DNA from: Mastigias papua
Lineage: Eukaryota > Cnidaria > Scyphozoa > Rhizostomeae > Mastigiidae
Assembly (NCBI GenBank): GCA_964019165.1
Contig: OZ025274.1
Location: 13,502,358 to 13,566,357 of the forward strand
DNA: 64,000 nt
Direction of reading: 5' to 3'
The notes beneath the pieces were generated by a model, which saw only the letters and a program-made list of their open reading frames with translations, had not been told where the DNA came from and did not search any database. Both the position numbers and the translations under genes were made by a program. Every line of letters begins with the position of its first letter. Position 1 is the first letter of the stretch. Shown in pieces: positions 44,382-58,085 of this stretch.

Positions 44382-47201
44382 TTAAGGTACTAGACCCCCA
44401 ACTAAGAAAATTTTTACATCTTTTAGGATATCTCATTCAAATTTTGCAATTATATGTATTTGGACATCAAGAATGCAAAAATTTAATTGTTTGAATAAAA
44501 TATGCTAATTAGGCATGATGGCGGCATTAACAAAAGAATAAATGTGGTTCGTGCTTGTAACAACAAATTTCTCTTACTAGTTGAGATATTGAACTGAAAA
44601 TTTGCAGATTGAATGTATATGGATATAAGTAGAGAATGAGTGAGTTTGGTCTGCCTACTCAACTTATAGGTGAAGAAAGAAAATTTTAAAATGACCACAC
44701 CAAAACGTTCTTGTGAACATACACATTAATTAGATCATAGAGTTCTTTGTATGAGAGTTGAGCCCTCCAAAATCACTCATTCTCTAGAACTATATGAAGT
44801 AAACAACTCCTGCAAGTTTCAAGTCAATATCTTAAGGGAGGGCTGAAAATCATTGTTACAAGTATCCAAATTTCCCGTTTTTCAAAAACGGTGAAAATAT
44901 CAAAAACAATGTTAAAGTGAGGTGTAAAGGCAAATAATGTCAATTCTCCTTTCCTAATGTGCCCCAGATTCATAAGCAGGTGCCTCTTTTTCTTTAGTTA
45001 GGTCCCATAGCCCCTTTTTGATAGCCCTCAGCCTTTTTCTTCTCAGCTTTCCTTGCTCTGTTGCTTGCCGTCTAGACACAATGAGTCTTGCTTTGTCTGC
45101 CTTTAGAATTCCCGCAGTAGTATGGTAGCCAGGCACTATTCCTAATCTCTCTAAGACTCTGGCAACTGATGACAACCCATCATTGTATGTGGCTACTGCA
45201 CTTGCAGTGCACAACTCCACAACCTTCTTTCCCTGGTATATTTTCTTTGGGCATCTTTTCCACACCAGATTATTCAATGACTCATTTGGATTCTGGGTGT
45301 ATGAGTCAAGACACCGTGACAATAAAGTGTGATCAGCTAGAGAGTCATAAACTGGCTGAATAACATCAACAACTGCTTTTGGTAGGCCCTTCTTGTGCTT
45401 GTATAGTTTTGTCTTGTTTGCTGCATCCTTTTGCCAGCCACACCAAGAATCTTTTCCCTCAGGACACAACTGATGCTGTGGATTTTCAGCTGAAGAGGCA
45501 AGATGATAGAGACCTGCTTTAACATCACTGGCCATGCCAATCAAATTATTCTTATTTTTGCGAATGGCAAGGCCATAATAATTTTGCATGGTATCTATCA
45601 TCTTTTCAGTCAACCTACCCCTTCCCCCAATAGTTTTGCCATCAGCTAATTTCTTTCTTCTATGGACACTTTTCAATTTCCGAAGTCGAGTCCCTAGCCT
45701 CTTCTGAACATGGCCAACACATTCCTTTTTGACTATTGTAATATCTTCTCCATAGGGCTTTTGCTTTGATACAGTCTGATATGTGGAGGAATCACCATCT
45801 CCTATAAAAGATACATATCTAAGACCATGTTTTCCCTCAGACCTTTTAAACATTTCTAATACCCCATCAACTTCCATTTTTCCTGATGACCCAACATGAT
45901 TTGTTCCACAAACTAAATCATGGTCCAGCTTCCATGCCAAATATGTTTCACTGGTTTGATCCATACCTTTATGGGCTTCACAGCTTTTACACTTCTTTGA
46001 CTTTACTTGAAAGTCTAGGACCTTACCAGTTGATACTGACATGGCAGATACAATTCCATTTAGGGATGTATGACCTGGCTTCTGCCAAGATCCATCAAAG
46101 CTAGCAGCAATGTCTGTTGATTGTTCTTTTGCTTTGACCTCTTCAGCTGCACTTTTCATGCTTTCTTCAGCCTCATTCATATACTCAGTATGCAAAGAGT
46201 CAATCAGTTTACTATAGTTATTTCTTGTCATTGGCTTATTCATGTTCATATGCATACAAAAGCTTTCAAGGCCATCATGGCCGATACCAAGATTTCGCAT
46301 TGCCATAACAGCTCTTACATTTACTTCAAAGCTGTTCTTTGACTTTTTTCCCTCAAAGTTGGCAAGATTGCTTGAAAAAAATTCATGCTGCCACAAACAC
46401 ATTGAGCACTGCAACTGAAAAGCAGCAGCAAGTCCTTGTTTCTTTCTGACTATCTCTTGCATTGATAACCCTTCACTTTTACATCCAGGGCAAGATACCA
46501 CTGAAAAGAGGCTTCTTAGCACATCAGTACTAAACAAGACAAACCCATCACTAATCTTGGTCGATGAACAACTCACAGTTTTGCGTGAAAGAGGAGTCAC
46601 TGCTGCATGTTGTCTTGACAAAGCTGGAATGGAATCAACTGGGCCTAGGCATACTCCATCGTTAGGAGTCAAAAGTGACGATGTTTCCTGATGCTCTTCC
46701 TTCAATCCGACCTTCACAACCTTGGCTTCTTTTAGGCTCTCTGCATCAGTCTGCCTTCGCTTTTGCTTTCTGGATGTTTTCCTCGCTCTGTTTTTGAGGT
46801 TTCCCATGTTTATCGTCATAAACAACCAAATGCAATCTTGAGCGTAGTGTGAAGCAATCAAAACAATACCTGCAAACTTGTCTGGCTAATACTTCATTTA
46901 ACCAGCATCAAAATGCCTCTCTTTGGCTAGACAATTCACTTCAATTGACATAACATTTTGTGACGTCTGGTGGGGGTATTGGGGGTAATAAGGTGATTTT
47001 TGCGTTGCTAAGGGCGTTGCTAAGAAATATTTGCCTCAGGTCCCAATGTTTAAACCCCCAAAAGTAAGTTGCAATTAGCTGCTGTCATAAACTAGTACTG
47101 CTAGCTTGAAAGAGCATAGATTAAACTATTTTTTAAAATTTTCTAAATATTTTCACAAAATTTTGAATGTTGGCCGATATTCTGGGGGTCTAGTACCTTA
47201 A
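44382..47201 (-). mobile_element. Kolobok-type DNA transposon, apparently complete (with TTAA target duplication)
   Basis: The element spans 44386-47197 (2,812 bp) between two TTAA tetranucleotides (44382-44385 and 47198-47201). Both ends start with the perfect 15-base inverted repeat GGTACTAGACCCCCA; inward sequence is unrelated. A single uninterrupted transposase ORF on the minus strand fills 68% of it. Matched TTAA duplication, perfect termini and an intact ORF suggest a recent insertion that may still be mobile. It lies 0.6 kb after RAD54B and about 0.3 kb from the 3' end of the receptor-2 gene. Confidence 0.92.
44954..46819 (-). CDS. Kolobok transposase, intact
   Basis: This DDE-type transposase would excise and integrate the surrounding element at TTAA sites in the nucleus. 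The 621-residue ORF starts at the ATG at 46819; the frame is open further upstream but only from TTG. An ATG at 46807 is an equally plausible start. The N-terminus is basic (KNRARKTSRKQKRRQ, a likely nuclear signal). A C-x2-C pair (SCPGCKSEG) and a second (QCSMCLW) form a probable zinc-binding region. Candidate catalytic residues are D242 (ASFDGSW), D341 or D343 (FIGDGDSSTYQ) and E513 (NPNESLNN). Other conserved blocks are KPYGED, VGHVQKRLGTRLRKL, GKTIGGRGRLT and LCPEGKDSWCGW. It resembles what Pfam calls the Mutator-like transposase domain. The broken copy at 13882-15815 shares all these blocks. Confidence 0.9.
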   Translation of the reverse strand: MTINMGNLKNRARKTSRKQKRRQTDAESLKEAKVVKVGLKEEHQETSSLLTPNDGVCLGPVDSIPALSRQHAAVTPLSRKTVSCSSTKISDGFVLFSTDVLRSLFSVVSCPGCKSEGLSMQEIVRKKQGLAAAFQLQCSMCLWQHEFFSSNLANFEGKKSKNSFEVNVRAVMAMRNLGIGHDGLESFCMHMNMNKPMTRNNYSKLIDSLHTEYMNEAEESMKSAAEEVKAKEQSTDIAASFDGSWQKPGHTSLNGIVSAMSVSTGKVLDFQVKSKKCKSCEAHKGMDQTSETYLAWKLDHDLVCGTNHVGSSGKMEVDGVLEMFKRSEGKHGLRYVSFIGDGDSSTYQTVSKQKPYGEDITIVKKECVGHVQKRLGTRLRKLKSVHRRKKLADGKTIGGRGRLTEKMIDTMQNYYGLAIRKNKNNLIGMASDVKAGLYHLASSAENPQHQLCPEGKDSWCGWQKDAANKTKLYKHKKGLPKAVVDVIQPVYDSLADHTLLSRCLDSYTQNPNESLNNLVWKRCPKKIYQGKKVVELCTASAVATYNDGLSSVARVLERLGIVPGYHTTAGILKADKARLIVSRRQATEQGKLRRKRLRAIKKGLWDLTKEKEAPAYESGAH

Positions 47202-47495
47202 GTTATGTAGAATATGTAATACTAGGCCCACCGAGAGGGGGACAAGGGCAGAGTGCCTCGCTCCATGAACCTGGGAGGGGCCTCCAAAGGTATGAAATGA
47301 CTCTTTGATAATGATTTTTAATTTTCATAATGATGTCATCAGGGGCCCCGTAGCTTTCATTTGCACTGGAGCCCAAAAAAATTCTCAGTGGGGCTGTGTA
47401 TTACCAACGACTAGTTTATCGACACCTGTTGGATACTTTCTTCAACTTTCCTATTGTATTGTTATCGTATGCTTCTAGACTTGTTTCTCTCTCTT
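47202..47495. other. short intergenic stretch
   Basis: It separates the Kolobok element from the receptor-2 stop codon and should hold the receptor's 3' UTR. It contains a G-rich patch (GAGAGGGGGAC). No polyadenylation signal in minus orientation is obvious. Confidence 0.4.
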
Positions 47496-50400
47496 TCACA
47501 TCTCAATAGGATCAAGGCCGATATCTCTGTAGCTCTTTGTGGCACCCGTTATACTCTGAGTTAGCATTGCAGAGAAAGTTGAACTCCCCACAAGTGTCTC
47601 AGGACCAACTTGTCTATTTCCGACTGCTTTGTATAAAGTTGTTCCAAATGTTCCGATTAGATTTACAAAGGCAAGGATTGTCATTAGCCCGGCTGTGATG
47701 AAATTTGTCATGAACACGCTGTCCTTGCTGTTTTGAAACAAGTATAACAACGGGATGTAAACCCCCCAAAGAAAACAACTGATGTATAGTGTTATGCTTA
47801 TGCGGAACGATTCATTAAAATTGGAGGGAAAATTGCGGGTTTTATAGCCGAAATATGTGCACGCAGTGAGAAGAAGGAGGCATGGGACAAGATGTGTTAC
47901 TGCATCCACAGGATTGTGGTTACAAAGAACAGCCACCTTTGTATAGCTTTCTACTGCTTCCTCCTTCACAGTCGTTGGCTGAGATGCTGCTAATAGCACA
48001 CCAAGAATAAGATTAGCCACAACCCCAAATAGGCAAATTATCATCTGTGATCTTATACTGACGAGCATTGGGTTTCTAATGAAGTTCCTAGACGCCTCGA
48101 AAATGCGGTAAACTCGAACCGTTTTTAGGAGCATGGGAATGTAGAATGCACCTAGGCACTGTCCTAAGAGAATTTTCTGTACGCTGCAAATAATCACGGT
48201 CGGCTTTAGAAAGAAAACTATTGTTGTGCTCAACGAGATCGTAACTGAGACCATCATTATGAAGCTTAGGTGTCTTCCTGTTGACTTGATAACACGGGAA
48301 CGTCTATATTTCACAAAAATCGTGATTATTCCCAAGGTTAATATTATGCCCAAGAGTACAACTAGTTCTAGCGCCATGAAGGGAGTGCTGTTTGTTGAAA
48401 TATAGATTCGAGGCAACGGTAGACAGGTTTTCTTTGACGCATCAGGGACTTCGAACTTGTTGCATTCGATGCAAGTATTATTTTGGACAATTTCATAAAG
48501 ACCTGAGCATGCTCTACATTTGTAGCAGCATATTTTGCCATCTGTTCCCCTGTCTTCAACCTCCCCCCTCCCACATTGGATGTAGCAAGATGTTCTACTG
48601 TAATTGCCCAAGTTCCATACTATGTCTCTTTCTGACAGAGATAAAGCCCCACTCTTGCTTTTATCATTGTAGTGCCAACTCCCTACCTCTGTGTAATCAG
48701 TTCCATTGTAATTTAAGACAAGATATCTTCTATCGATGTAGCCTTGATTGTTAAACTTCCCTGTCCCATATAAACCACAGCCGTACTTATCAAAGTAGTG
48801 CGATGAGTTCATCATGATTTGTGCTCCGCAGGGGGTAGAGTACGCCATCATAGGCGGGTAGATACATGTGGCTGCAAGTATACTCTGTTTTAGTGCACAG
48901 AGAATTGTCCGCATTGCACTAAGGACTGGTTTCACAAGTGCAAACCTCATATCAACGATATCTTCACTTAACTTCTCGTATCCTGTGCAGGTTTTCCCGT
49001 ATTTCTTGTATTTGGCGTATGTTGACCTCAGTTCAACAGGAATATTGCATTTAAACACTTCGTTCCAGAATTCACCAAACCATGAATAGTTATTTGCTGC
49101 TAACTTGAGTTCCATAAAGTATTTCTTGAATTCTTCATCATGCGTGTCATCATGCTGTAGCATAAGCAAACCTTTTGCTGTATGCTTTTTAAAGCGGATT
49201 TCATTTCTGCTTGCTCGGATATTTGTTCCGGAAATGAAAGTCAAGCCGGTAAGATCACTCTGCAGTATGCCACGGATATGAGTAGAGTCAACCAAAGATA
49301 CAACTACTGTTGCATTTCTCTCTTGCCTAAGCGCTTCGACCGCCCTGGAAATTTCGTAATTGGTCGCTATATTTGACATCCAAACAGTTCTTCCGACACA
49401 AATTCCCAGCTTGAATGCTGAATTTGTAAATTCCTGTATCATCTTCTGGCCATTCTCATCTCGAGTGACAATCACTGTCACAAATTTCCATTCGAGTCTC
49501 GACAAGATATCTATTATCGCCTTGACCTCGAGCCTGGTTGGTGGTACGATTGCAAAATTTACCCGTCCCCTTTCGCCTTTGCCTATTGAAAGTTCTTCTT
49601 CTATGGCACTGAATGGTAAAGCACTTACGAACGGAGCTGGATTTGCGCTGTGCAGTTGCCTCAGGAACAAATACGAAGATATCTGTCGTGAGGAAGCAGC
49701 ACTGAGAAATGGCATGTGAAAGTACTCACTGAAAGGTATGGGACTTTCTTCAATATCGAATATCATGTAAGATGCACTGATTCCGAGATGAGTTCTGGTT
49801 GTTCGTATTGCATACCTGATTGCCTCTGTTAGTACAACCCCATCTGGAATGTTTACGGATCTTTCATTAACATTTGTGGTTATCTGTCTTGATGCAGCAT
49901 TAACAACTGACATAATGAAGAAATTGTAGAAAAATGGCCTCTCAACAATGTACCTTTTGTAGAAGAACCCTGAAGAAGATTGGGAAAGTAAGTGTATGCT
50001 TTACAAGTTATTAACCATGGACTCGACAGACCTGGTCAGCCAAGTGACTGATAGACCGACTCACTAACTCACCTACTCACTCACTCACTCACTCATTCAC
50101 TCACTGAATCACTCACTGACTCACTCGTTGACTATGGAGTTGTAAATTGAATTTTATTGATCAGTACTTAGGGAATGTGTAGGTTTGCACTTAGGGTGTA
50201 TCTTTTATTTGAAAGTAGTTCATCAAAGCTAACATAAGTTCGAATTTAGTACAGCATTTTCGCACAAAAACACATTTCACAAGTTTTGCTTTTGAAACTC
50301 AGCCTGCCTGTGTTTCTTAAATGTTTCGTAATTTATGCCTGATTTGAACCTCATGTTCCTTATAGAATTGTTTCTTATATACAGAAAACGTGTACGCAAA

Positions 50401-52213
50401 ATACTTATGAAGGTATGAATCTGTAAGCACTTTTTATTTGATGCTCTGCAATAAAAGTGATCAGCTCATCCTGAAATTGGACGTTGTCGGAGCAAGGTTC
50501 CCTTAATCATGCTGCACTGCATTCAGTTCAGTCCAATTTATTTAAATTCCACTACATTTATTTCGACAATTACTCACGATACAAAGTAAAGGATGTAAAA
50601 AAAATTACTTGCAGCATCAGTACAATAAACTACTAACAACGAAAGACTGTGGACATAATGAATTGCATTTAGGAAACAACTTAAAAGAAGGAACTCTCTC
50701 AATAGTTGCACTAATCGAAGGAAGCACCCGTATCTTAATTAGTTACTGAATGAGATTTTTGTCAATTTGAATAGTTTGTGTTATTCTATGCTGCCTGGGG
50801 CTTTCATATTCTTCCTTGAAGTACTTAACAAAGGTTTGCTCAAAGAAACTGTTGAAGTACTTAAAAGTGATCTTGCTCAAGGACCTATTGAGTTTTAGTA
50901 GATCATCAACAATGATCTCTCCGTGTCATTTTCTCGTGTTTCTTGTTACATCTTTGCAATCCTTTATTATTTTCTTGTGCAATAACTTCTGTAGCTTCAA
51001 TACGTTGTTCAATTGCTTGCATTGGCTTAGCAGAACAGTTTTTCAAGCCACTCGCCATATCTTTCCTTCTCCATTAAGTTATCAATGCCAGATACTATCA
51101 AATTTCTGCCGCTTCCAATTATGTTGCAGTTGATACTGCAGCTGGGCGACTTAATGCCGCATTTAGTGCAATTGAAAGCATCTCATGGTATTTCTTGCAT
51201 TATTGCAGGTTTCACTAAGAACTTCACGTCTGTTTCTCAGCTTTTTCTAAACTTTACCATAACTCCTTGGACACTTAATATTCTTAATATTTGCAGAATA
51301 GATCTTCTGAGACGTTCATCTTCGCATATAATATCCATTAAATCGCTTGATAGCTCATCTGACCAGGTTTTGTATGTCCCGCTCTCGAATTATTGAAACA
51401 CTTCCTAACTCCCTAAGACTTTATCCACATATGCCATTCTCCTGTCTCTCCCGAAAAATCTTCATCTTCATTTTCGTAGGAGTTCCTTGCCTCTCACTCT
51501 CTAAATTCTCTCATGGCTACTTTCCATCTTTCAAATTTAATACATACCAAAAATGTTTGCCTGAAAGCACGAAAATTCAATTTTCAATTTTATTGAATTG
51601 AAGTTTGGACCATTCTCGTTTACGTATAACCAAAGCTCAATAGATTAGATACGCCAGAATCCCATGTACTGTTTCAAGTAGACTACATGTGACATAATCA
51701 AGTTGCAATATTAAGTCGTACAGCTGCCGTTTAAAATGCAAGTTTATTTTCAAAGGGGCAGAAATTCAATGGCCAGAAAGTCGGACAGGTTAAGCTATTG
51801 TACTGATAGCTTTTTTAGGAGGCTCTTGGGAAGCAGAACTTAGCCTGTCGAATGTAATGAATATACACATGTTGGCGGAATGCTTTCAACAACGTGTCAT
51901 ACATTCCAAGTTGCCAACATTTTTGTAGCCATGGTTTTACCATCATAGACCTTCATTTTCTATTTATTATATGCACAACTAAAAAATGGAAGAACTCTGG
52001 TCTTGTAAGCTCACTTTCCTTCAGTAAGCTAATGAAGGAATCTTATTGAAAAACTGAAATGAAAGCCTGCTAATATATTTTGGCTTTGAAACAATTTTTG
52101 TATTATAAAAATAAATTCAACTTACTAGATTCAATGAGTTCTTGGGATGGCATAGATTGCGTGTGACCAACCATGGTAAGAATTGCCAAAACTGTCACTA
52201 TATGTGTCATCAT
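47496..52213 (-). CDS. class C GPCR, metabotropic-glutamate-receptor-like (receptor 2), complete
   Basis: This is a paralogue of the receptor at 21402-25895. There are two exons. 52213-52126 encodes the signal peptide (MMTHIVTVLAILTMVGHTQS). 49969-47496 encodes the rest. They join in phase 1 with GTAAGT/TTCAG sites, giving 853 residues. The second exon carries the ligand-binding lobes (VNIPDGVVLTEAIRYAI; FAIVPPTRLEVKAIIDIL), a cysteine-rich NCD3G domain near residues 485-545 (GKICCYKCRAC), and the 7TM domain at about 556-809, with KSTGRHLSF, KTVRVYRIF, and TRNFPSNFNESFRISITLY. The TM3-ECL2 cysteine pair is present (VIICSVQ; AVLCNHNP). The short 44-residue tail ends with RDIGLDPIEM, like the tail motif of receptor 1. 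Where receptor 1 has VLSSSG in lobe 1, this copy has ALPFSA, so the ligand pockets probably differ. Confidence 0.93.
49970..52125 (-). other. intron of the receptor-2 gene
   Basis: 2.2 kb of AT-rich sequence with a short CACT-type repeat near 50069-50125. Plus-strand frames here (for example 50816-51396) are overlapping, cysteine- and serine-rich, and show no domain. Confidence 0.7.
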
Positions 52214-53674
52214 CTTTGCTTCGAGTGACTTGATGGATGACTAATTTAAATGGACTTGTTAACACCGCCTCGACTTTGAATTCATTTATTTAGAGACTTT
52301 GAACCGTGCTTACATGGAGACTAGACATCTAACAGGTAGAGTGTAATCGTGTCTGGTTTATATGGGCATCGGTTACTGGCTCTTGAGTAGTACGACTGTT
52401 AGTATGAGAATTTCACAACGCTACATAGCTGCCAAGGCCACAACGACAAACCTCTCTGATTGAATAAATGTACATACGAATATGGATGGTTTTCATTAAA
52501 CTGCATTCATTTCTATTTAAAGTGTGATTAAATATTGGTAGGAAAACAATGCATCCCGTTTGGGATATAGAGGTGTACATAAGTGCTTGAAAAATTGTTT
52601 GATTTTCCACGATTGATCGATTATAGTTAGGCACCACGCCTATTTGGAGAATAAGCAGCTGTCACAGGATGTTTTATGTATTTATTACTGAATCTGCAAT
52701 GCTACTCTTTGTTACCTACAATCCTTGTGTCAATAGATTGTCATGAGAAGTTACTGCGCTGTCATTTGATATTGCACAATATATAATATATATATTTAAT
52801 ATAAATAAAAATATATGTAAATGAATGGAATTGTGCCTTGATATATCTGTAATTCAATTTCACGATAGGAAAATTCTTGCCTGTTGATACAGGTGCACCC
52901 TGTTAAGAGAGCAAAACGCTCACTTTTGTTTAAATATCAGCATTAGAAAGTAAATGGTCACAATAGGAATCAATTTGTTAAAGACTGTGTTTAATTTGAA
53001 GCTAGGCAACTGCGGAATTCATAATCATCAATGTATTGGGGAATATTCGGATTGGCTAAGCAAATGTTTCTTTTCCGATTCGAGTGCAATAGGTTTTTGT
53101 AAGACTTGAATTATGAGGGAGTACAGAAGAGCAGCGACGTTTTGAAAATTATCAGTTACTCAACACAACACTATGAAATCTTGTCAGATTCTCTCTTGTT
53201 GTCCACGTGTGATAGCTATAATTGTCAATAATATTGATGGAAACAATCTATTTTTGTTAAAAACAGTTTAGCTACTTTAATTGTGCTTAATGATATATTT
53301 ACAACATCCTGTTAAAAGTCTATTTTCTCAATCTCTTACCTCGGTTTCCTAGTGCAACCTCGATTTGGAATAGAGAACCAGATGATTGTTTAGTTGGCCT
53401 AGGCAGCAACATTAAGTGATTTTTCTGGAAGAAACGAAACTTCTGAAGGTTGTCAAGGGTTTGGGCTTTCGTAACATCAGTGAAGTCGATGTGATGCATT
53501 TTCAAATAGTTATTCTTCGAATGTGCCTATTTGCAGCACAGCGTTCCAAGTTTCTTTCCTTTCTGTAGGTGGCATGAAAGTAGTCTGTGGTGCAGTTCGT
53601 CCCGAAGGAGTTGTTGGAAAATGATATTTTTTCTGTATTGCTACAACTGAGAACATTTTCTGTGATCAAATATT
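52214..53674. other. divergent intergenic region between receptor 2 and SLC25A44
   Basis: This region separates two divergently transcribed genes, so it should hold both promoters. It is AT-rich, with a TA-rich patch near 52780-52815. No coding segment or clear core promoter motif was recognised. Confidence 0.45.
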
Positions 53675-55275
53675 ATGGATAACAATGCAAGTAAGAGATC
53701 AGCTGCTAACCACATAGAATGGCATGAAATCGACAAAAAGAGATTTTACGTTATCGGCCCCTCATTGTTCTTTTGTGTTCGAATGGTTGTGTATCCCCCA
53801 GTTTTAATCAAGACTAGACTACAATTACAAAAGAATAGATCTTTATATAAAGGCCTGTTTGATGCTTTTGTGAAGATTTACAGATATGAAGGAATTCGCG
53901 GCTTTTATAAGGGCTTCATTACCAACTCTTTTACGATTCTCTCTGGTCAGATATATGCAACATCATATGAAATTGTTAGATCAATGACATCGGATTACTC
54001 TAACTTCACTCGTGGAATGATAGCTGGAGCTTGTGCTTCCTTTGCTGCCCAGACACTAACAGTGCCTGTTGATGTCATATCTCAGAAGCAGATGGTGCAG
54101 GGACAAAATATGTCTTTGGAGCAGACAAACAGTTTCGGAAAAGTTGATGATGGAAAGGTAGACAACAGAGCACAGTTCAAATCACAGCGTAAAGGCCCAA
54201 TTGACATAATAAGAGTGATATGGAGAGAGAGTGGAGTAAGAGGGTTCTATAGGGGTTACCTTGCATCATTGATGACCTATGCTCCAAGTTCAAGTATTTG
54301 GTGGGCATCATATGGAGCCTATACTGCGATATTTTCAGACATTTTGTCATTTGATACACCAAAGGTTGTCATCCAAGCTATTTCAGGTCCTCTTGCCGGA
54401 ATAACAGCAGCTGTTGCCACAAATCCATTGGATATCATCAGAACAAGACTGCAGGTGAGCACCTCATGTTGTGCAATGTTATGCAACCTTCAAGAAACTT
54501 GTGTTGTATCCAAAGAGTTCATTTTTGAATTAGTCTCATTTGGCATGCATTGAATATAATAGCTCCTATGCAATCATATCTATTTCTTATCAGGTAAATC
54601 AGAAAGTGGGCAAGTAATTGCTAGGTATTCAGTAATGAAAACTGTTTTTACTTTTTTCTTTTTGGCAGTTGTGATATGGAACTTTTTGAACTTTAATTAT
54701 GACTTTATGGAGTAAAGTTTTCTAGCATTATTTATTTGATGCTTTTAAATTTGTATTATTTTAAGGGCCCATTATAACATCAGTTCTACTGAAGATAATC
54801 CCTTTGTATGAAATATGAATGAAATATGAAAAGTAAATTACAATTCTAGAATTTTTGCAATGATTAGCTGTCCTGACAGAATTTGGCTTGCCAGCTGAGG
54901 TCAAAATCACAGATAAATTTATTGTGTAAACCAGAAAACAGTTTTCCTGCTGATATAACATTTCATATCAATTTGCAAACTGAACATTTGCAAGGTGATA
55001 TCACACTTCCAGCACCTCAAATAAAGGGACTGTCCAAGACATACTTTCTGGGAATGAATTTGCTAAAACTCTGCTCCATGTTTAATTTCCAGATTGAAGG
55101 CGGCACATCCATCATGCTTACTGCAAGGACATTATACTCAGAAGAGGGATTCAGGGCTGTCTTTAAAGGTTTATCAGCACGAATCATGTCAACCATTCCT
55201 ACTAGTCTCATTATCATTGTTGGATATGAGACTGTTAAGAAACTTAGCTTGAAATCATCTCATTCAGAGAGCTAG
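53675..55275 (+). CDS. SLC25A44: SLC25A44-type mitochondrial carrier (branched-chain amino acid transporter family), complete
   Basis: In mammals SLC25A44 sits in the mitochondrial inner membrane and imports branched-chain amino acids. There are two exons, 53675-54454 and 55093-55275, joined in phase 0 (CTGCAG|gtgagc, ttccag|ATTGAA). They give 320 residues, close to the 314 I recall for the human protein. The start IEWHEIDKKRFY matches the family's N-terminus. The three carrier repeats show VYPPVLIKTRLQLQK, VPVDVISQKQ, and NPLDIIRTRLQ. GFYKGFITNSFTILSGQ, GFYRGYLASLMTY, SSIWWASY and GLSARIMSTIPTSLIIIVGY follow as in SLC25A44. The first repeat lacks the acidic residue of the PxDE motif, as in the human protein. 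The 3' end KKLSLKS also matches. The substrate in this animal is inferred from homology. Confidence 0.93.
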
Positions 55276-56648
55276 TATTTAGCTAGTAGCATTTATTCCA
55301 AATGAGTTCAAGCAGTTATCAAAGATAATTTTTTGTATTGGCACAGAGTTATTATTCCCTGATCAATAATGGTTGAAATGAAATTTTCAATTGCCATGTG
55401 TTGTAAGTCTTGCCAGAACCATAGACGAGTGAAGTCAGAGTGTATTGACTTGTCTCTCAGGCAAAACAAAATTGCATCATAAACAAATGCTATTTTTTGC
55501 AGAGCTGCTGCAAATCCTGCTTGGTTGTTTTAGGTAATGTCATATATTGATAGATTTTATCAGCCTTGGTACTATTCCCAGTACATTAAAATCCCTTTTA
55601 CTTTAGTAGAGCATGATATATAATACATAATGAAATGAATTGATACAAATGTAAAGGACATATCATTTGTGCTACACATAAAACGTTTTGTCATATTTTA
55701 ATATCCTGTTTATGAATTTTGATGTTTTTATTTTGCATTGTATCAGTGTGTGCTATGCATTATCACCTTAGTCTGTATACAAATTTTATGCCCTTATTAT
55801 GTTATCATTTGTGGTTTTATACTTATGAAAGAGTAATGTATGCAAATATTTTTAGTGGCACTTGTGTTTTGACTTTGAGAAAAGATCATCAAGAAAATAA
55901 AGCTAATGTGGTTTTTTCTGATAATGGGTAGAAATCTGTGGTAAAGTAGGCCTTTTTGGCCTATTTCCTACCTTAACATCCCATTTATTGGTATATTAGT
56001 TTAGTTTCCCATGACCCCACCATGCCAATTGTAGTTGTCATTCATTTATTGAACACATATTCCCATGTAGATAAAAGACATATAAGTCAATTGTGATGGA
56101 CATACAACAAGTCAGAGTAACAGTACTTTAATAAAAGAATGAAATTTCATTTTCCTTTAAGAGATTTTCTTTATAAGATATGTTCTGCATCACAGAAGGT
56201 AGGAAATGCTATAAAAGTGCTTTTCCTATTGTGGTTTCAGTTGTAATAGATGCCTAAAATTCTGTAACAGACATATAAAAAATGGAAGCAAAAAATGGAA
56301 GGAAAAAATAGAAGCAAAAAATCCAGCCAAAAGTAGTAAATTGCTAATTTCTGTGAAATTATTATTGAATGCCTTGCATCTGGTTTTCTTGCATGGAAAT
56401 GACTGCCAAGACCTTACATGATGACTTGATATTAAGTGCTTTAAGAAATATCTGATTTGGAATAAAGGTCCCAGGAAATGTGTTTATTGAGCACTCTTCA
56501 AATCTTCTAGCTTAGTGGACTATAAACAAGCTAGTAATGGTTCTGAAATTGTAAATTACAAATTCCTATTACAGGAAAGTTGAGCATTATACCATATTTG
56601 AATGAATTTTATGTTTTCATGTAGTGGCTGACCTTTCCTTTGAAATAA
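55276..56648. other. SLC25A44 3' UTR and intergenic DNA
   Basis: AT-rich sequence with no gene. It includes a candidate polyadenylation signal at 55896-55901. Imperfect GGAAGCAAAAAA-type repeats lie near 56283-56325. Confidence 0.5.
55896..55901 (+). promoter_or_regulatory. candidate polyadenylation signal for SLC25A44
   Basis: An AATAAA hexamer lies about 620 bp after the SLC25A44 stop, followed by T- and G-rich sequence. Its use is inferred. Confidence 0.4.
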
Positions 56649-57786
<1,138 letters not shown>

Positions 57787-58030
57787 GCCCCTAAGCTCTG
57801 GAACAAACTGCCTGTTGAAATTAAAAGATCTCAGAGCGTCCATACTTTCAAAAAAAGATTAAATACGTATTTATTTGATAATTGTTTTAACATATGAATG
57901 ACATTTTTTAGCTTTTCTTGCTGTAATTTAGAGGTTTTTAATACGAATTTGTTCAGCGCTTTAGAATATATGTGTATAGATTTTAGCGCTCTATAAGTGC
58001 ATATTTATTATTATATTATTATAAATCATG
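57787..58030 (+). mobile_element. 3' end of a 5'-truncated non-LTR retrotransposon (CR1/L2-like)
   Basis: The frame APKLWNKLPVEIKRSQSVHT, followed by FKKRLNTYLF and a stop at 57895-57897, is the typical C-terminus of a CR1/L2/Rex-type reverse transcriptase ORF. About 130 bp of 3' UTR follows, with TTTAGCGCTCTATAAGTGCA and a TTATTA microsatellite tail, as expected for these elements. The rest of the element is absent. Confidence 0.75.
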
Positions 58031-58085
58031 AAAAACCCAGGATAATTTCGGTACTGCACGAAAAGGACCTTCCTCATAACAAATA

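Noticed and set aside
50816..51601. Plus-strand frames in the receptor-2 intron as a separate gene
   Set aside because: Three short overlapping frames with biased Ser/Leu/Phe composition, no motif and no consistent splice joining.
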